A program made the translations under genes and the position numbers. A DNA stretch of 64,000 nt from Ichthyophis bannanicus (Eukaryota; Chordata; Amphibia; Gymnophiona; Ichthyophiidae). The notes under the pieces were generated by a model. It did not search any database, was not told the DNA's origin, and saw only the letters and a program-made list of their open reading frames with translations. Positions 1-11,245 of the stretch are shown piece by piece. How positions within the stretch are numbered: position 1 is the stretch's first letter; each line of letters starts with the position of its first letter. The stretch spans positions 383,415,289 through 383,479,288 of the forward strand of contig CM066033.1 of NCBI GenBank assembly GCA_033557465.1. The letters run 5' to 3'.

Positions 1-87
1 CTTGGCAGACGGTACGGAATAAGTCTGCAGAGAGAAGGGGGCGGAGATTCTTCAGAGTTTTCAGCTTTTGGTAAACAGTGGATGATG

Positions 88-490
88 ATGTTTGTTTGTT
101 TATTGCATTTGATATACCGCCTTTCAATGATCTCTTTATATGTTGTTGGAAAGTTAGATGCTGGTCAAGTGTTATGCCCAGGTATTTTATTTCAGATTTG
201 ACTTTGATTTCTGTGTTGTCAAGTCTCAGTATTGGTGGTGAACAGAAGGCTGGGTTGGTGGTTATATATAAGGCCTCTGTCTTTTTGTGTAAGTTGTGTT
301 GGGTGAGCCATTCCTTTGCATCCTTGAAACAGTTTTGGAGGCTAGTGAGGTCGGGAGAAAGGAGGTTTAATGGATGTGATGATTATATCATCCGCATAAA
401 CCTGATATTGGATTTTGTGTTTGTGGAAGATCTGGCAGACCGTCTGTATGAAAATATTAGAGGAGGGCTGATTGCACTTGGACGACCTTT
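88..490 (-). mobile_element. L2/CR1-group LINE fragment, antisense, internally deleted
   Basis: Read on the minus strand, this has the reverse-transcriptase signature VYADDII near 380-405. After a frameshift it continues into the post-RT motif KYLGITLDQHL (about 150-200), typical of L2/CR1-group LINEs. It then jumps directly to an L2-like 3' tail (AAAGGCGGTATATCAAATGC followed by AATAAAC-type repeats) ending near 88. The segment between RT and tail is missing, so this is an internally deleted dead copy. Bases 1-87 carry no feature I recognise. Confidence 0.6.
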
Positions 491-494
491 ATAA

Positions 495-740
495 AATGTG
501 CCTCAGCATGAAATAGGAATACATGTGTAGCCTTTTGTCCCACTCAGGCCATGCCCAGAAGACACCCTTCCAAACATGTCCACATGTTAAGGATATCCAT
601 GTGTAAATTGGACCCTTTCTAAAATGGACATTTACATGCGGGTATGATTTGCATAGGTATATGCCTGATTATACATGTATACATTCCAAATAAGGCTTCT
701 AAAATAACCCCTTAAATCTACAAATTCAGGAAAATAAGAG
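495..740. other. Unassigned intronic sequence
   Basis: AT-rich stretch between the L2 fragment and the RTE 3' end. I see no coding potential or known repeat signature. Confidence 0.4.
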
Positions 741-3735
741 CATCTTCACTAGTCTGTTGTTGTTGTTAAGTGCTGTCGAGTCAGTGTCAACTCATGGCGC
801 CCCTCTGGATAGTTGTCCTAAATTGTGTTCGGTGTTCATTCAGGCGGCTCATTGTTGACAGACTGATACCCATAGCTGCTGTTATTGTATCAATCCATCT
901 CATTGTTGGCCTTCCTCTTTTGCATTGACCTTCTATCTTGACAAGCATGATGTCTTTCTCTAATGATCTCTCTCTTTGATTGATGTGTCTAAAATATGAA
1001 AGTCGAAGTCTTGTCATCTGAGCTTCTAAAGAAAGCTTAGGTTTGTTCTCCTCTAGTATTGACTGGTTTGTTCTTCGGGCACTCCATGGTATACGCAGTA
1101 TTCGCCACCAGCACCATAATTCAAAGGCATCAATTTTCTTCCTGTCTATCTTTTTCACTGTCCAGCTTTTGCATCCATATGATGTTATTGAAAATACCAT
1201 GGCTTGAACGAGTCAAATCTTTTTATGGAGAGAGACATCTCTGCTCTTGAGAATCTTGTTTAGGTCTTTCATAGCCATTCTGCCACAAGCAATGTGTTGT
1301 CAGATTTCTTGACTGCTTGTTGCTTCTTTATTGATAGCTGATCCAAGTAGGTTAAATTTGTCCATGATTTCAAGTTCTTCTCCTTCAACGATGAACTTAT
1401 TGATTTTGCCAGATGTCATGATCTTCGTCTTCTTTACATTAAGGTGCAGGCCCATTTTAAGAATATGTTCCTTGATAGTGAGAAGCAAATGTTTCAGATC
1501 ATCTTCACGTTCAGCCAGTAATGTGGTATCATCAGCATAGCGAAGGTTGTTGATGAGTCTTCCACCAATCTTCACACATCTATTGTCTTCATACAATCCT
1601 GCTTCTCTGATGATTTGTTCTGCATATAAATTAAACAGGTAGGGAGAAAGTATGCAGCCTTGTCTTACACCTTTGCTTATTTTAAACCATTCTGTTTCTC
1701 CTTGTTCCGTTCGAACTGTTGCTTCTTGATCCAATGTACAGATTGTTCAAGAAAATGATCAGGTGTTCTGGTATACCCATGCTTCTTAATGTGGCCCAGA
1801 GTTTCTCATGGTTTACACAGTCACAAAAGCCTTGCTGTAGTTGATAAAGCACAAATATATATCCTTTTGGTATTCTTTAGTCTTTTCAAGGATCCATCTC
1901 ACATCTGCAGTGACGTTTCTCGTTCCTCACCCTTTCCTGAACCCTGCTTGCACTTCACATAGTTCTTGTTCCAGGTATGGTTGTAGTCTCTGTTGAATAA
2001 TCTTCAGTAGAATCTTGCTGGCATGCGGGATCAGAGCGATTGTGCAATAATTTCCACAGTCAGTTGGATCACCTTTCTTTAGTATTGCTATAAACACAGA
2101 TCTTTTCCAGTCAGTTGGCCATGATGTTGTCTTACAAATTTCTTGGCAGAGCCTTGTAAGTACAGTAACAGCTGCATCAGATTGCTGTAATTCTTCTATG
2201 GGAATGCCATCAATGCCTGGTGCTTTGTTCTTTGATAAGGCTTTAAATGCTGCTTTGACTTCTTCTTTCATCGCCAATGGTTCTGGATCATAAGGTACAG
2301 GTTGAAACAACTGTTGGTCCACTTGATCTTTATCATATAAAAACTCTGTATATTCGTTCCACCTTTTCTTGATCTTCTCAGGATCATTCAACATAGAACT
2401 TTTAGCATCTTGTAACATTCCGATTCAAGGCTGGAATTTTTTCTTTAACTCTCGTAACTTTAGGAAAGCCGATCTTGTTCTTCCTCTAATAGTTTCTGCT
2501 TCTATTTCCTTGCATGTGTCATTGTAGTACTTTTCCTTGTCCTGTCTTGCTGCACGTTGGAAATCTCTGTTGAGTTCTGCAATTGTCTTTCTTTCTCCTC
2601 TGGCTTTAACTTCTCTGTGTTTCTGGGAAATTTTCAGAGTTTTTTTGGCCGTTTTTGCTTTTTCACCTTTTGTAGAGACTTCTCTCTTTCTTCCAACACA
2701 ACCTTCTTGATGTCATTCCATAACTCTTCTGGAGCTCTGTCATTTGTATCTAAAGCAGCAAATTGATTTTGCAGGTAGTCTTTAAATTCCAGTGATATAT
2801 TCTCAAGGTCATATTTTGCTACATTCATGAGAGGCTTCCTCTTTTTCAACTTTAGATTGAGTTTGCATACTAGTAGTTGGTAATCTGTACCACAGTCAGC
2901 TCCAGGTTTTGTCTTTGTTGATGTTATGGAGCTTTTCCATAGTTGACTTCCACAGATGTAGTCGATTTTTGTACAATCCATTGGGTGAAATCCATGTGTA
3001 CAGTCGCCACTTGTGTTTCTGGAAGAAGGTGTTTGAGATGAATAGATCATTGGTCTTGCAGAATTCTATCAGTCTTTCTCTAGCTTCATTTTTGTTGCCA
3101 AGTCCATATTTTTCAATCACTTTGCCGCCTTCTCTGTTGACAACTTTTGCGTTCCAGTCACCCATGACTACCAGGATATCCTGTTTGCATGTTCTGTCAA
3201 TTTCAGCTTGTACTTGGTCATAGATCACTTTGTACACGTTCCATTTCATTCTTGACAACCTTCAACTTCCCTTGGTTCATGCTTCGCACATTCCATGTCC
3301 CAATATGTAAGACATCTTTACAGCTTCTGACTCTCATTTCATGCACAGCTAAATCAGCAGTCAGATGTCCCGATGGCTTTGATCCAACCACATCATAAAT
3401 GCTGGCTTTACTCTGAAAAGTCTTTAGTTCCTTGCCAGTAGCTAGTTGAGTGCCTTCCGACCTGGGGGTCTCATCTTCCACCACTATAGTGCAATTTGTT
3501 TTGTTGTGACTATCCATTGGCTTTTCATGGCAAGATACAGAAGTAGATTGCCAGGCCTTTCCTCCGTGCAGTTTGTTTAGTGTTGTTGCTGTTGTCACAA
3601 ATGTGATTCTCCGTCACCAACACTGTCCCATTTTGCTGCTGCCCAGATGGGTGGTTTGTCTTCGTCTGGCACCTCATCTGAGACCTGTCCATCTTGGGAG
3701 ACCCTGCCAGTAGTTAAACTACTGATAGCTTAGCC
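741..3735 (-). mobile_element. RTE/BovB-like LINE, antisense, degenerate
   Basis: The 3' end lies at the left: GTTGTTGTTAAGTGCTGTCGAGTC followed by a short conserved tail near 747-800, a hallmark of RTE-type LINEs. Minus-strand translation then gives, from right to left, an AP endonuclease, a linker, RT and the RTE C-terminal domain. The element is close to full length but carries frameshifts and deletions, so it is inactive. A second copy of the same family is at 6046-6721 plus 10396-10523 on the plus strand. Confidence 0.85.
787..3598 (-). pseudogene. RTE ORF2 pseudogene (endonuclease-RT)
   Basis: Pieces in order on the minus strand are as follows. At 3598-3218 is the N-terminus, including the endonuclease start LHIGTWNVRSMNQGK. 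At 3258-2896 is endonuclease with ILVVMGDWNAKV (the GDWNA catalytic motif) and DLFISNTFFQKHKW. At 3050-2634 is a linker. At 2418-1927 are RT fingers with NKAPGIDGIPIE and a degenerate NYCTIALIP motif. At 1734-1300 is the RT palm with GVRQGCILSPYLFNLY and LRYADDTTLLAE. At 1200-787 is the C-terminal domain with SYGCKSWTVKK and DAFELWCWWRILRIPW. The early endonuclease stretch between the start and the GDWNA segment is deleted: the two frames abut at about 3220-3258. Catalytic YADD is intact, but multiple frameshifts prevent expression. Confidence 0.85.
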
Positions 3736-4010
3736 CTCCTACTAGTAAGTATTTGATAGAAAGATCAGAAAATATGTTCACCAGTGCATAAAGTGGTTAA
3801 ACAAGAATGTATTCATCCAAACAGGAGAGGAGCAATTCTGAAAGCATGATTCAAAACGGAATCTACAAGACTGAGGATTGCTGTAAAAGTGGTTGCAATA
3901 GATGTCACTGTTTTCAACATTTCCAGATGTGTTGCTGTTTCATTGGAAGGAAATTTTGTGTGAAAATATTCTTTGTTAAAGTGTTTAGGAATTAAGAGGG
4001 GACATGAAGC

Positions 4011-4110
4011 TTGCAGATATCAAAGAACCCTTCGTGCTGACCATTCTGAATTTTCAAAGTACTTTAAAAATTCAGAACTCTCAGCACCAAGTGTTCTTTG
4101 ATATCTGCAA
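4011..4110. repeat. 100-bp near-perfect palindrome (MITE-like)
   Basis: The left arm starts TTGCAGATATCAAAGAAC and the right arm ends GTTCTTTGATATCTGCAA. The arms are about 50 bases each, with roughly six mismatches, and meet at the self-complementary centre AAAGTACTTT without a loop. It is either a short palindromic DNA transposon or a foldback product. Confidence 0.75.
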
Positions 4111-4144
4111 ATTTTGCATATGCTTTAGAACAGTATGATTAAGT

Positions 4145-4930
4145 ATGCTGCATTGTAGTTGTATGGCAAATGGGCTAAAATATTTGGTGCAAGAGATTTG
4201 TGACTCAAAAGTAGAAATATTAAATATTGTGCTCAGTAATTTGAAGACATTTTTTGAAACTGTAGAGGCTCAGATGAGAGAGGTGGAAAATCAGATAAGT
4301 GCACTTGGAGAATTGGCAAATAGAAGAACAGACCATAGCCTCAGCACTATGTAAACAGCTAGACCTACTGTGTGATAAGCTGGAGGACAGGCGTTGGAGC
4401 GTAGAGCTCTTTGGTGTTCCGGAGGGTGAGGAACTTCCTACTGTTATGGCATTTGTGAATTTTTCATCACGTGTTTTCCCTGCAAGCGAGATGGGCTGTT
4501 ACACAAGATTGAGCAAGCCCATAGGGAAAACCCTCTGTAAACCCGGTGTGGACAAACCACTTAGCTATCATAATTCGCCTCTTGCATTTCCCAGATTGGC
4601 TAACAGTTGCAGGTGCTACGTGTCCCAAGATCTGAGTTCAGACACTGCACAAGAAGAAGGACTTACTTGAATGCTGTGAAAATCTACTTTCAGTTAGAAA
4701 TTAAGGCAGCCATCTGGTATCCTGGACGCTTAATGGTGCAAGAAAAAAATGGTCAGTGGATGAAGTGCAGGCTTATATTAAGAAACTTAAAACTGGAAGA
4801 GCAGTGGCCAGACCAGTCTGAATCAATCTCTCCCCACACCCTGGTGTTTGACACTTCCCTAGGAGCCAGTGGGATAGAATGGGCATACCTGAAATGGAAA
4901 CAGAGTTCCAAACTGTCCTTATTAACAATC
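4145..4930 (+). pseudogene. L1-like ORF1 remnant
   Basis: The plus strand encodes a heptad-rich stretch (around 4230-4320: ETVEAQMREVENQISALGEL). After a frameshift follows LCKQLDLLCDKLED, then a broken RNA-binding-domain signature VELFGVPEGEE at about 4395-4435. A coiled coil followed by an RxxGVPE-type motif is typical of L1/Tx1 ORF1 proteins. Downstream to about 4930 the reading frames break repeatedly and I cannot assign domains with confidence. It is truncated at both ends. Confidence 0.55.
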
Positions 4931-5163
4931 AGGTTAATAAGGTACCTGTTACTTCGGCAGATGATATTCCAACCATCTCGAGCTTTTCATAAGAATATGA
5001 TAGGCCATAATGGGTCAGACCAAAGATCCGTCAAGTCCAGTATTCTGTTTCCAACAGTGGCCAACCCAGGTCAAAAGTATCAATCGGGTTCCCAAAAGAT
5101 AAACAGATTTCATGCTTATCCCAGGGATATGCCATGGATTTTCCCGGTACACTTTAATAATGG

Positions 5164-5262
5164 CTTATGGACTTATGGCGGGATAGAGGTGATATGATTA
5201 TGGACTTATGGCGGGATAGAAGAGATATGTTTATGGACTTATAGCAGGATAGAAGTTATATG
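5164..5262 (+). repeat. 33-bp tandem repeat, three copies
   Basis: Three successive units begin TTATGGACTTATGGCGGGAT (or a close variant), with a 33-base period. The unit is divisible by three and stays in frame with the CR1 ORF2 end, so it codes an 11-residue repeat (MDLWRDRGDMI-like). Each unit contains both the flanking CR1 3'-UTR sequence (TTATGGACTT) and the inserted CR1 coding sequence. Confidence 0.8.
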
Positions 5263-5596
5263 ATTGAGACATTTAAATACCTCCGTGGCATAAATGCACA
5301 GGAGGAGAGCCTCTTTCGATTGAAAGCAAGTTCTGCTACGAGGGGACATAGGATGAAGGTGAAAGGGGATAGACTCAGTAGTAATATGCAGAAATATTTC
5401 TTATTACAGAAAGAGTGGTAGATCCGTGGAATAGTCTCCCAGTGGATGTGGTAGAGATGAGGACAGTTTCTGAATTCAAAAAGACATGGGACAAACACAG
5501 AGGATCTCTAAAGGAAAAAAGGGGACTGTTGTGTTTGATATGGAAGGGCAGACTAGATAGGTCATGAGGTCTTTTTCTGCCCTCCTGTTTCTATGT
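5176..5596 (+). mobile_element. CR1-type LINE 3' end, sense, nested
   Basis: Plus-strand frames read DMIETFKYLRG and RLSSNMQKYFLLQKEW, then WNSLPVDVVEMRT-like and EFKKTWDKHRGSL. This is the extreme C-terminus of a CR1-group ORF2, followed by the 3' tail TTTCTATGT. It sits inside the antisense CR1 above. The same subfamily's last ~190 bp appears antisense at 7311-7497. Confidence 0.7.
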
Positions 5597-6045
5597 ATTT
5601 TTTCCTCCAGCAACTTGTCCAAACCTTTTTTAAACCCAGCTACACTAACAGCTTTTACTATATCCTCTGACAACGGATTCTAGAATTTTATTACATGTTC
5701 AGTGAAGAAATATTTTCTCTGATTAGTCTTAAATGTGCTACATTGTAGCTTCATTGCATATTCCCTAGTCTTTCTACTTTTTAAAGTAGTAAACAGCCGA
5801 TCTGTGTTTACCTGTTCCACTTCACTCATTATTTTATAGACTTCGATCATATCTCCCCTCAGCCGTCTTTTTTCCAGGCTGAAGATCCCTAATCTTTTAA
5901 GCCTTTCCTCCCAAGGATATCCTTCCATCCCTTTATCATTTTGGTCGCTATTCTCTATACCTTTTCTGATTTTGCTATATCCCTTTTTATGTATGATGAC
6001 CAAAACTGTACACAATGTTTGAGGTATAGTCACACCATGGGGAGG

Positions 6046-6721
6046 AGCTGAAGACTTTTCAGAGTAAAGCCAGAATTTATGATGTGGTTGGATCAAAGCC
6101 CTTGGGACGTCTAACTGCTGATGTAACTATGCATGAAATGAGTCAGAAGCTACAAAGATGTCTTACATATTGGGACATGGAACATACGAAGCATGAACCA
6201 AGGGAAGTTGGAGGTGGTCAAGAATGAAATGGAACTTGTAATCTGTTGGGTGTCAGTGAACTGAAATGGACTGGCATCGGGCACTTTGCATCAGACGATC
6301 ACATGGTCTACTATGCTGGAAATGAAAGACAAAAAAGAAATGGTGCTGCATTTATAATAAAGAAGAAATTTGCAAGAACTGTAATGAAATACAATGCAGT
6401 CAGTGAACACTTAATCTCTATTCGTCTATGAGGAATGCCTATCAACACAACTATAATTCAAGTATATGCTTCAACAACAGCTGCAGAAGAGGATGAAATA
6501 AGTTCTATGAATAAGTACAAGCTGAAATTGACAGAACATGCAAACAGGATATCCTGATAGTCATGGGTGACTGGAACGCAAAGTTTGGCAACCAAGATGA
6601 AGGCAAAGTGGTTGGACCATCGACTTGGTGACAGAAATGAAGCTGGAGAAAGACTGATAGAACTCTGTAAGACCAATGATCTATTCATCTCAAACACCTT
6701 CTTCCAACAACACAAGTGGTG
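6046..6721 (+). mobile_element. RTE/BovB-like LINE, sense, left part
   Basis: Plus-strand frames give degraded RTE N-terminus and endonuclease: IYDVVGSKPLG, GVSELKWTGIGHFASDDHM, NGAAFIIKKKFARTV, then a frame with SWVTGTQSL (degenerate GDWNAK), ERLIELCKTNDLFISNTFF. It is the same family as the copy at 741-3735 but retains the endonuclease part deleted there. It is interrupted at 6721 by an L2 and resumes at 10396-10523. Confidence 0.8.
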
Positions 6722-7049
6722 TACAGGTTAGCCTCATCAAAGGCAAACTTTGTGTTGCACAAACTGTCCCCTATACCAATACGCTGTGTCGACTCACGAC
6801 TCAACATGACCACATCCTTCCTAACCCTAACCTGCCTGTACCTCCTTAGCAGCGCATTCATCAGCCCTCCCAATCTGACCCCCAATTACAACCTCATTCC
6901 AACCCTTCAAGGCCGAGGAAAAAGATATCAAAGCAACTCACAATCTAAACCAGTAGAATTTCTTCAAAACCCATACCCACACTTAATTCACATACCAATC
7001 CAACACTCCACAAAACAAAGCGGCACAGCCTCTAGGCCAGCGAAACCTG

Positions 7050-10000
7050 AAATGTGCCCTCATAAATGCACGCTCAGTCCGCAGGAAATGGCTAGCCATC
7101 ACCGATCTTATAACCCACCTTGAGCTAGACATCCTACTAGTCACTGAATCATGGCTCACGGACTCAGATGCAGTCCTCATTAACCAACTCATCCTCCCCA
7201 ACGTCTCAAGCCACACCTGCCACAGACCGAACCGCAGAGGTGGTGGTACTTTCATCCTATCAAAAGCAGAGCTCATGTATCAGCTGATCAAATCCAGCAG
7301 CACAACACACATAGAAACATAGAAACATGATGACAGAAAAAGACCACATGGCCTATCTAGTCTGTCCTTCCATAACAACAACTACAACAGTCCACTTTTT
7401 ACCTTTAGAGATCCTCTGTGTTGGTCCCATGCTTTTTTGAATTCAGTTACTGTCCTCATCTCTACCACCTCCACAGGGAGACTATTCCATGGATCCACTA
7501 CTCTTTCTCGACACACTCGACACATTCACCATATCCAACAGCCACAACACCATCAACCTAATTTACAGATCACCGCCCTCCTCCCCTGAAGACCTTGCAG
7601 CTATAATTGACCTTGCCTGTAACCCTAAGAACACCCACAGACCAAACTGGATACTGGGAGACTTTAACCTTCCAGCGCTCCAGGATGCCCAATCCAAAGC
7701 CTTCCTCGAAGCACTCAACGAACTTGGCTATGATCAGATAATTGGAACGCCTACCCACCGGAAGGGAAATATACTAGACCTCATATTCACCCCACGACCC
7801 GACATAAGCCCAAGCTACAACTTCAAGCTAGATGTCACCCCAGTCCCATGGTCCGACTACAACCTAATCAAATTCCAGATACCCATGCTTCAAGACAGCA
7901 ACATGCCTAAGGGAACAGCCGAAAGCCCGCCCTCACCCATAAGACGATTCAGACCATTCGACAAGGAGGCGTTCCTAAATGAAATCCTTCCAAACCTCCA
8001 GCTAGACTCGCCCGACCTGGATGATCTGATGGCCACATGGAACAACAGCCTGAATTCCTATGCCTGCCTACCTACCCCAACCAAGCCAACCACCCCATGC
8101 AAGTCACCTAGAGGTAAGAAACCAGCACAGTGGTACTCCACTGATCTACGAGCTTCACTACTTCTCCTTAGGAAACTAGAAAGAAGATGGCGGCGCTCCC
8201 GGTCCCCCACCGACCGAGCAGCCTACATCACCCAGCTTAACTCACACCAAGATTCCATCTCAGTGAAAATGAAAGAATACCACTCCGAACTCCTACTCCG
8301 CTCGCTAAACAAACCCCACGACCTCTTCAACTTAGTGAAGTCCATGATGAAAGAACCTTCGCCCACACAGACCACAATGATACACCCACAGGAATATGCT
8401 GACTACATACTAGCCAAAACCAGCAACATCACCATAACCAAGAAACCCACTCCCGGACAAAACACAAGTCAACCACTACCACTCAACTCACTCACAACAC
8501 CATCAGCCAGAGGCATCGAGGACATCATCGCGACCATCAATGCCACCACGGCTCCAAATGACCCATGTCCAGCTCACTGGATAAGATCTCTGCGCAAAGA
8601 ACTCAGCCCGACGCTAGCCAGGATCATGGAGCGATCCTTCTCCACAGGAATGTTCCCAGCATGCCTCAAGCAGATGTCAATCCGACCCCTTCTGAAGAAC
8701 AACAAAATCGACCCCTGGAAAGTGGAGTCCTACCGGCCAATCTCAAGCATCCCACTTCTAGCCAAGATTATTGAGAAGGTAGTTCAATAGCAAATCCAAG
8801 AACACATCGACTCCGCTGCACCCCTTGACCCATGCCAACATGGCTTCAGGAAATTCCACGGAATTGAAACGCTCCTTGCCATGCTTTTTAACACATTAAT
8901 CACAGGGATTAACAATAACAGGCAAGGATATGCCCTGATTTTCTTGGACATCTCCGTGGCCTTTGACTCTGTCAACCATGAGCAGCTCCTGACATGTCTC
9001 CAGGAAAAAGGAATCCAGGGCTCAGCCTGGAGCTGGTGTAGATCGTACCTAACAGATAGATGGCAGCAGGTACGCACTGGCTCCACGACCGCCAAGGCTT
9101 TCCAACAAAAACACAGAGTTCCCCAGGGCTCCTCGCTATCTGCCCTATTATTCAATATATATATGCAGCCCATATGTGCCACCATCCGCTCCTTCAACGT
9201 CTCCTGCCTGATCTACGCGGATGACGTACTACTCTTCACCCGCTTCACCGTTGATCAAGCAGACTTCTCCCCACTGGTAAAATGCTTTGATGCCGTCACT
9301 GACTGGCTTAGCTCACAGAGTCTCAAAATAAACTTCAGCAAGACTGAAGTACTGTTCATCACGAGAAATCAAACCTTCATCCCTCCGGCTACATTAAAGA
9401 CTAGAGATGCCGAGCTCCCGAGTCGCCCCACCATCCGCTACCTGGGAGTCACACTTGACCAGCACCTCGACCTCAAAGCCCACATAAGCAACACTGCTAA
9501 GAAAATCTGCCACAAAATGAGGACAATCCGACATCTCCGACCCTTACTGCAACCAGACTTCCGGACAGTCTTCCAGGCGCTAGTAACCCCCCACTTTGAC
9601 AACGCCAATGTTATCCTCCACGGGCTCCCTAAGAACACGTTTAACCCCCTACAGCTAGCAATGAACACCGCTGCACGATTCCTACACGGGGCCTCTAGAA
9701 GAGAGCACATCACTCCAATCCTTAAGGACCTCCACTGGCTACCAATCTACTGCCGACTCATCTACAAGGTTGCTCTCTTAACTTTCAAAGCCATCAACAA
9801 AAAAACCTCCAGCTCCTTGACAAACCTGATCCACCCCACACCTACATCCAGAGCAAGAAGGTCCTTCGCCACCAACACACTAATAACCCCCAGTGAAATA
9901 ACAGAATGCACTCAGGCAACAAAAAACAGAGCGTTCATGTTCTATGCACCTAGCTACTGGAACGAGCTCCCAGTGTCCATCCACATGATCACTGACCTCG

Positions 10001-10113
10001 CACAATTTAGAAAAGCACTAAATCACCACCTCTTCCTCCTGCACTATGCCCAGGCTAACATCACATCCCAACCTGACTCTACCTTACTACCCAATTCACA
10101 TCCCTGTACATAG
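7050..10113 (+). pseudogene. L2 ORF2 pseudogene (endonuclease-RT)
   Basis: The endonuclease starts at about 7050 with KCALINARSVRRKW, then LDILLVTESWLTDSD. It is broken by the nested CR1 piece and resumes at 7489 with TINLIYRSPPSS, WILGDFNLPAL (catalytic GDFN) and GNILDLIFT. RT motifs are YRPISSIPLLAKIIEK, FLDISVAFDSVNHEQL, VPQGSSLSALLFNIYM and CLIYADDVLLFTRF. The C-terminus has the L2-like REHITPILKDLHWLPI and APSYWNELPVSIH. Apart from the CR1 insertion, a single in-frame TAG at 8788-8790 separates two long open stretches (7489-8790 and 8791-10113), so this is a relatively young copy. The catalytic YADD is intact. Confidence 0.85.
7311..7497 (-). mobile_element. CR1 3' end, antisense, nested in L2 endonuclease
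   Basis: The reverse complement matches the end of the CR1 piece at 5400-5596: a GTGGATCCATGGAATAGTC start, a GATGAGGACAGT stretch, and a tail of repeated TTTCTATG. It interrupts the L2 endonuclease frame. Confidence 0.75.
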
Positions 10114-10363
10114 CTCACAAGGAAATCCATTTCCATAGCCGCGCAGCGACTTCCCGCCCTCACTGTATATAGCCTGTATATACCTCCCCATGGTTATTAA
10201 CCCAATTGTATATAGCCTATATATAGCATGTATTCACCTCCCCATGGTTATTACTCCAAGTTGTACTTCCTGTTCAATGTAAGTGCGAAGTAGGCTCTTC
10301 CTACTTTGCACAAAATGTTATCTGTAAACCGTACTGATTTTAAAGAGCGCGATATACAAAAGC

Positions 10364-10389
10364 AATAAATAAATAAATAAATAAATAAA
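10364..10389. repeat. (AAAT)n microsatellite at the L2 3' terminus
   Basis: Six to seven units of AAAT directly after the conserved L2 3' end. LINEs of this group end in such short tandem repeats instead of a poly(A) tail. Confidence 0.9.
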
Positions 10390-10395
10390 GTGGTG

Positions 10396-10523
10396 ACTGT
10401 ACACATGGACTTCATCCAATGGATTGTACAAAAATCAAATTGACTACATCTGTGGAAGTCAATGATGGAAAAGCTCTATAACATCAACAAAGACAAAATC
10501 TGGAGCTGACTATGGTACAGATC
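10396..10523 (+). mobile_element. RTE/BovB-like LINE, right part after the L2 insertion
   Basis: This continues the endonuclease-to-linker sequence cut at 6721 (ACTGTACACATGGAC, then a stretch ending GGAGCTGACTATGGTACAGA). It matches the reverse complement of about 2890-3005 in the first RTE copy. It ends where DIRS gag sequence begins. Confidence 0.8.
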
Positions 10524-11245
10524 ACCAGAAGACCTCAAAGTCGCTCTCGTGCTCGATCGCTTAGCCCCCGTCGGTGTTCCCGAGAGTCAGACAACGGAGG
10601 CTTCCGGCGATGGCACCCGGTCTCCTGAGGGTCGTCCCGGCAAGGACCCTCTTTCCTCCTCAACGCCCGACCCGGTCACCCCGGTGTTGACGTTGCAGGG
10701 CTCCACACCTGCGTGGGAGTCCCACATACTGGCACTAGAACCCAGCATTTCTGCATTCATCACTTCCCAGCAGGTGCTCACAGCCAGCTTCACTGGCCTG
10801 CGCCTAGAGACCGAGGTTCCCTCACGTGGGACACCGAAATCGGCCCAAGAAACCCCTGAGAGCCGTGGGCCTCGTGAGGGTCCTCAGCACCGGTCTCGCT
10901 CGCCTTCCCGTTCCTTGGGGGCGAGATCCTCCAGGGCCTCCGGCTCTAAGTGGGCCTCGGCTGCAGGACAGGGCAACCAGCCAGAATCGGATTCCTCTTC
11001 CGACTTCTCGTACTGGGAGTCCAATGGGGAATACCTCTCCGGAAACCCGTGCCCATCGAGACCTTCCGTCAGACCCCTCCCCCACCCGCTTTTCAGCGGT
11101 GCTCGCCACCCGAGGACACCACCTTCCTGGTGTTTGTCTGGAATATGGCACAGGCTCTCAACCTGGCCACCCAGGCTGAGGAGGACCCGCCCATTCCCAT
11201 GCCGACAACTGCGGCACAAGGGAAGCCCAGGCCCCAGGGTCACTG
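10524..11245 (+). pseudogene. DIRS gag fragment (D1/D4 subfamily)
   Basis: A GC-rich open stretch (10549-11262) whose downstream frame (10950 onward) reads CSPPEDTTFLVFVWNMAQAL. This matches the Gag landmark SPPEDLSFQDFIVDVAKAL of the intact element at 44222. Serine/proline/arginine-rich low-complexity sequence precedes it, as in other Gags here. No termini are visible: it starts at the RTE break and ends where L1/Tx1 ORF1 sequence begins. It is not a host gene. Confidence 0.65.

Larger units (their letters stand above)
4990..6045 (-). mobile_element. CR1 LINE 3' half, antisense, split by a second CR1
   Basis: At 4990-5175, the minus strand matches the 3' untranslated end seen at the CR1 copies ending near 32110 and 40783 (CCAACAGTGG, TGGGTCAGACC). 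At about 5590-6045 it continues upstream into the ORF2 C-terminus, reading on the minus strand LEKRRLRGDMIEVYKIM, YFFTEHVIKF and AVSVAGFKKGLDKLLEE. The two halves are separated by a sense CR1 piece (5176-5590). The element is 5'-truncated and non-functional. Confidence 0.75.
6722..10387 (+). mobile_element. L2 LINE, nearly full length, sense, with 8-bp target duplication
   Basis: A long L2-group LINE inserted into the RTE. The duplicated target AAGTGGTG is at 6714-6721 and 10388-10395. The 3' end has the L2-type tail (AAAGAGCGCGATATACAAAAGC) followed by an (AAAT)n run. The 5' region to about 7040 is non-coding or broken; endonuclease then RT follow. A CR1 3' fragment (7311-7497) is nested inside the endonuclease. 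Confidence 0.85.
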
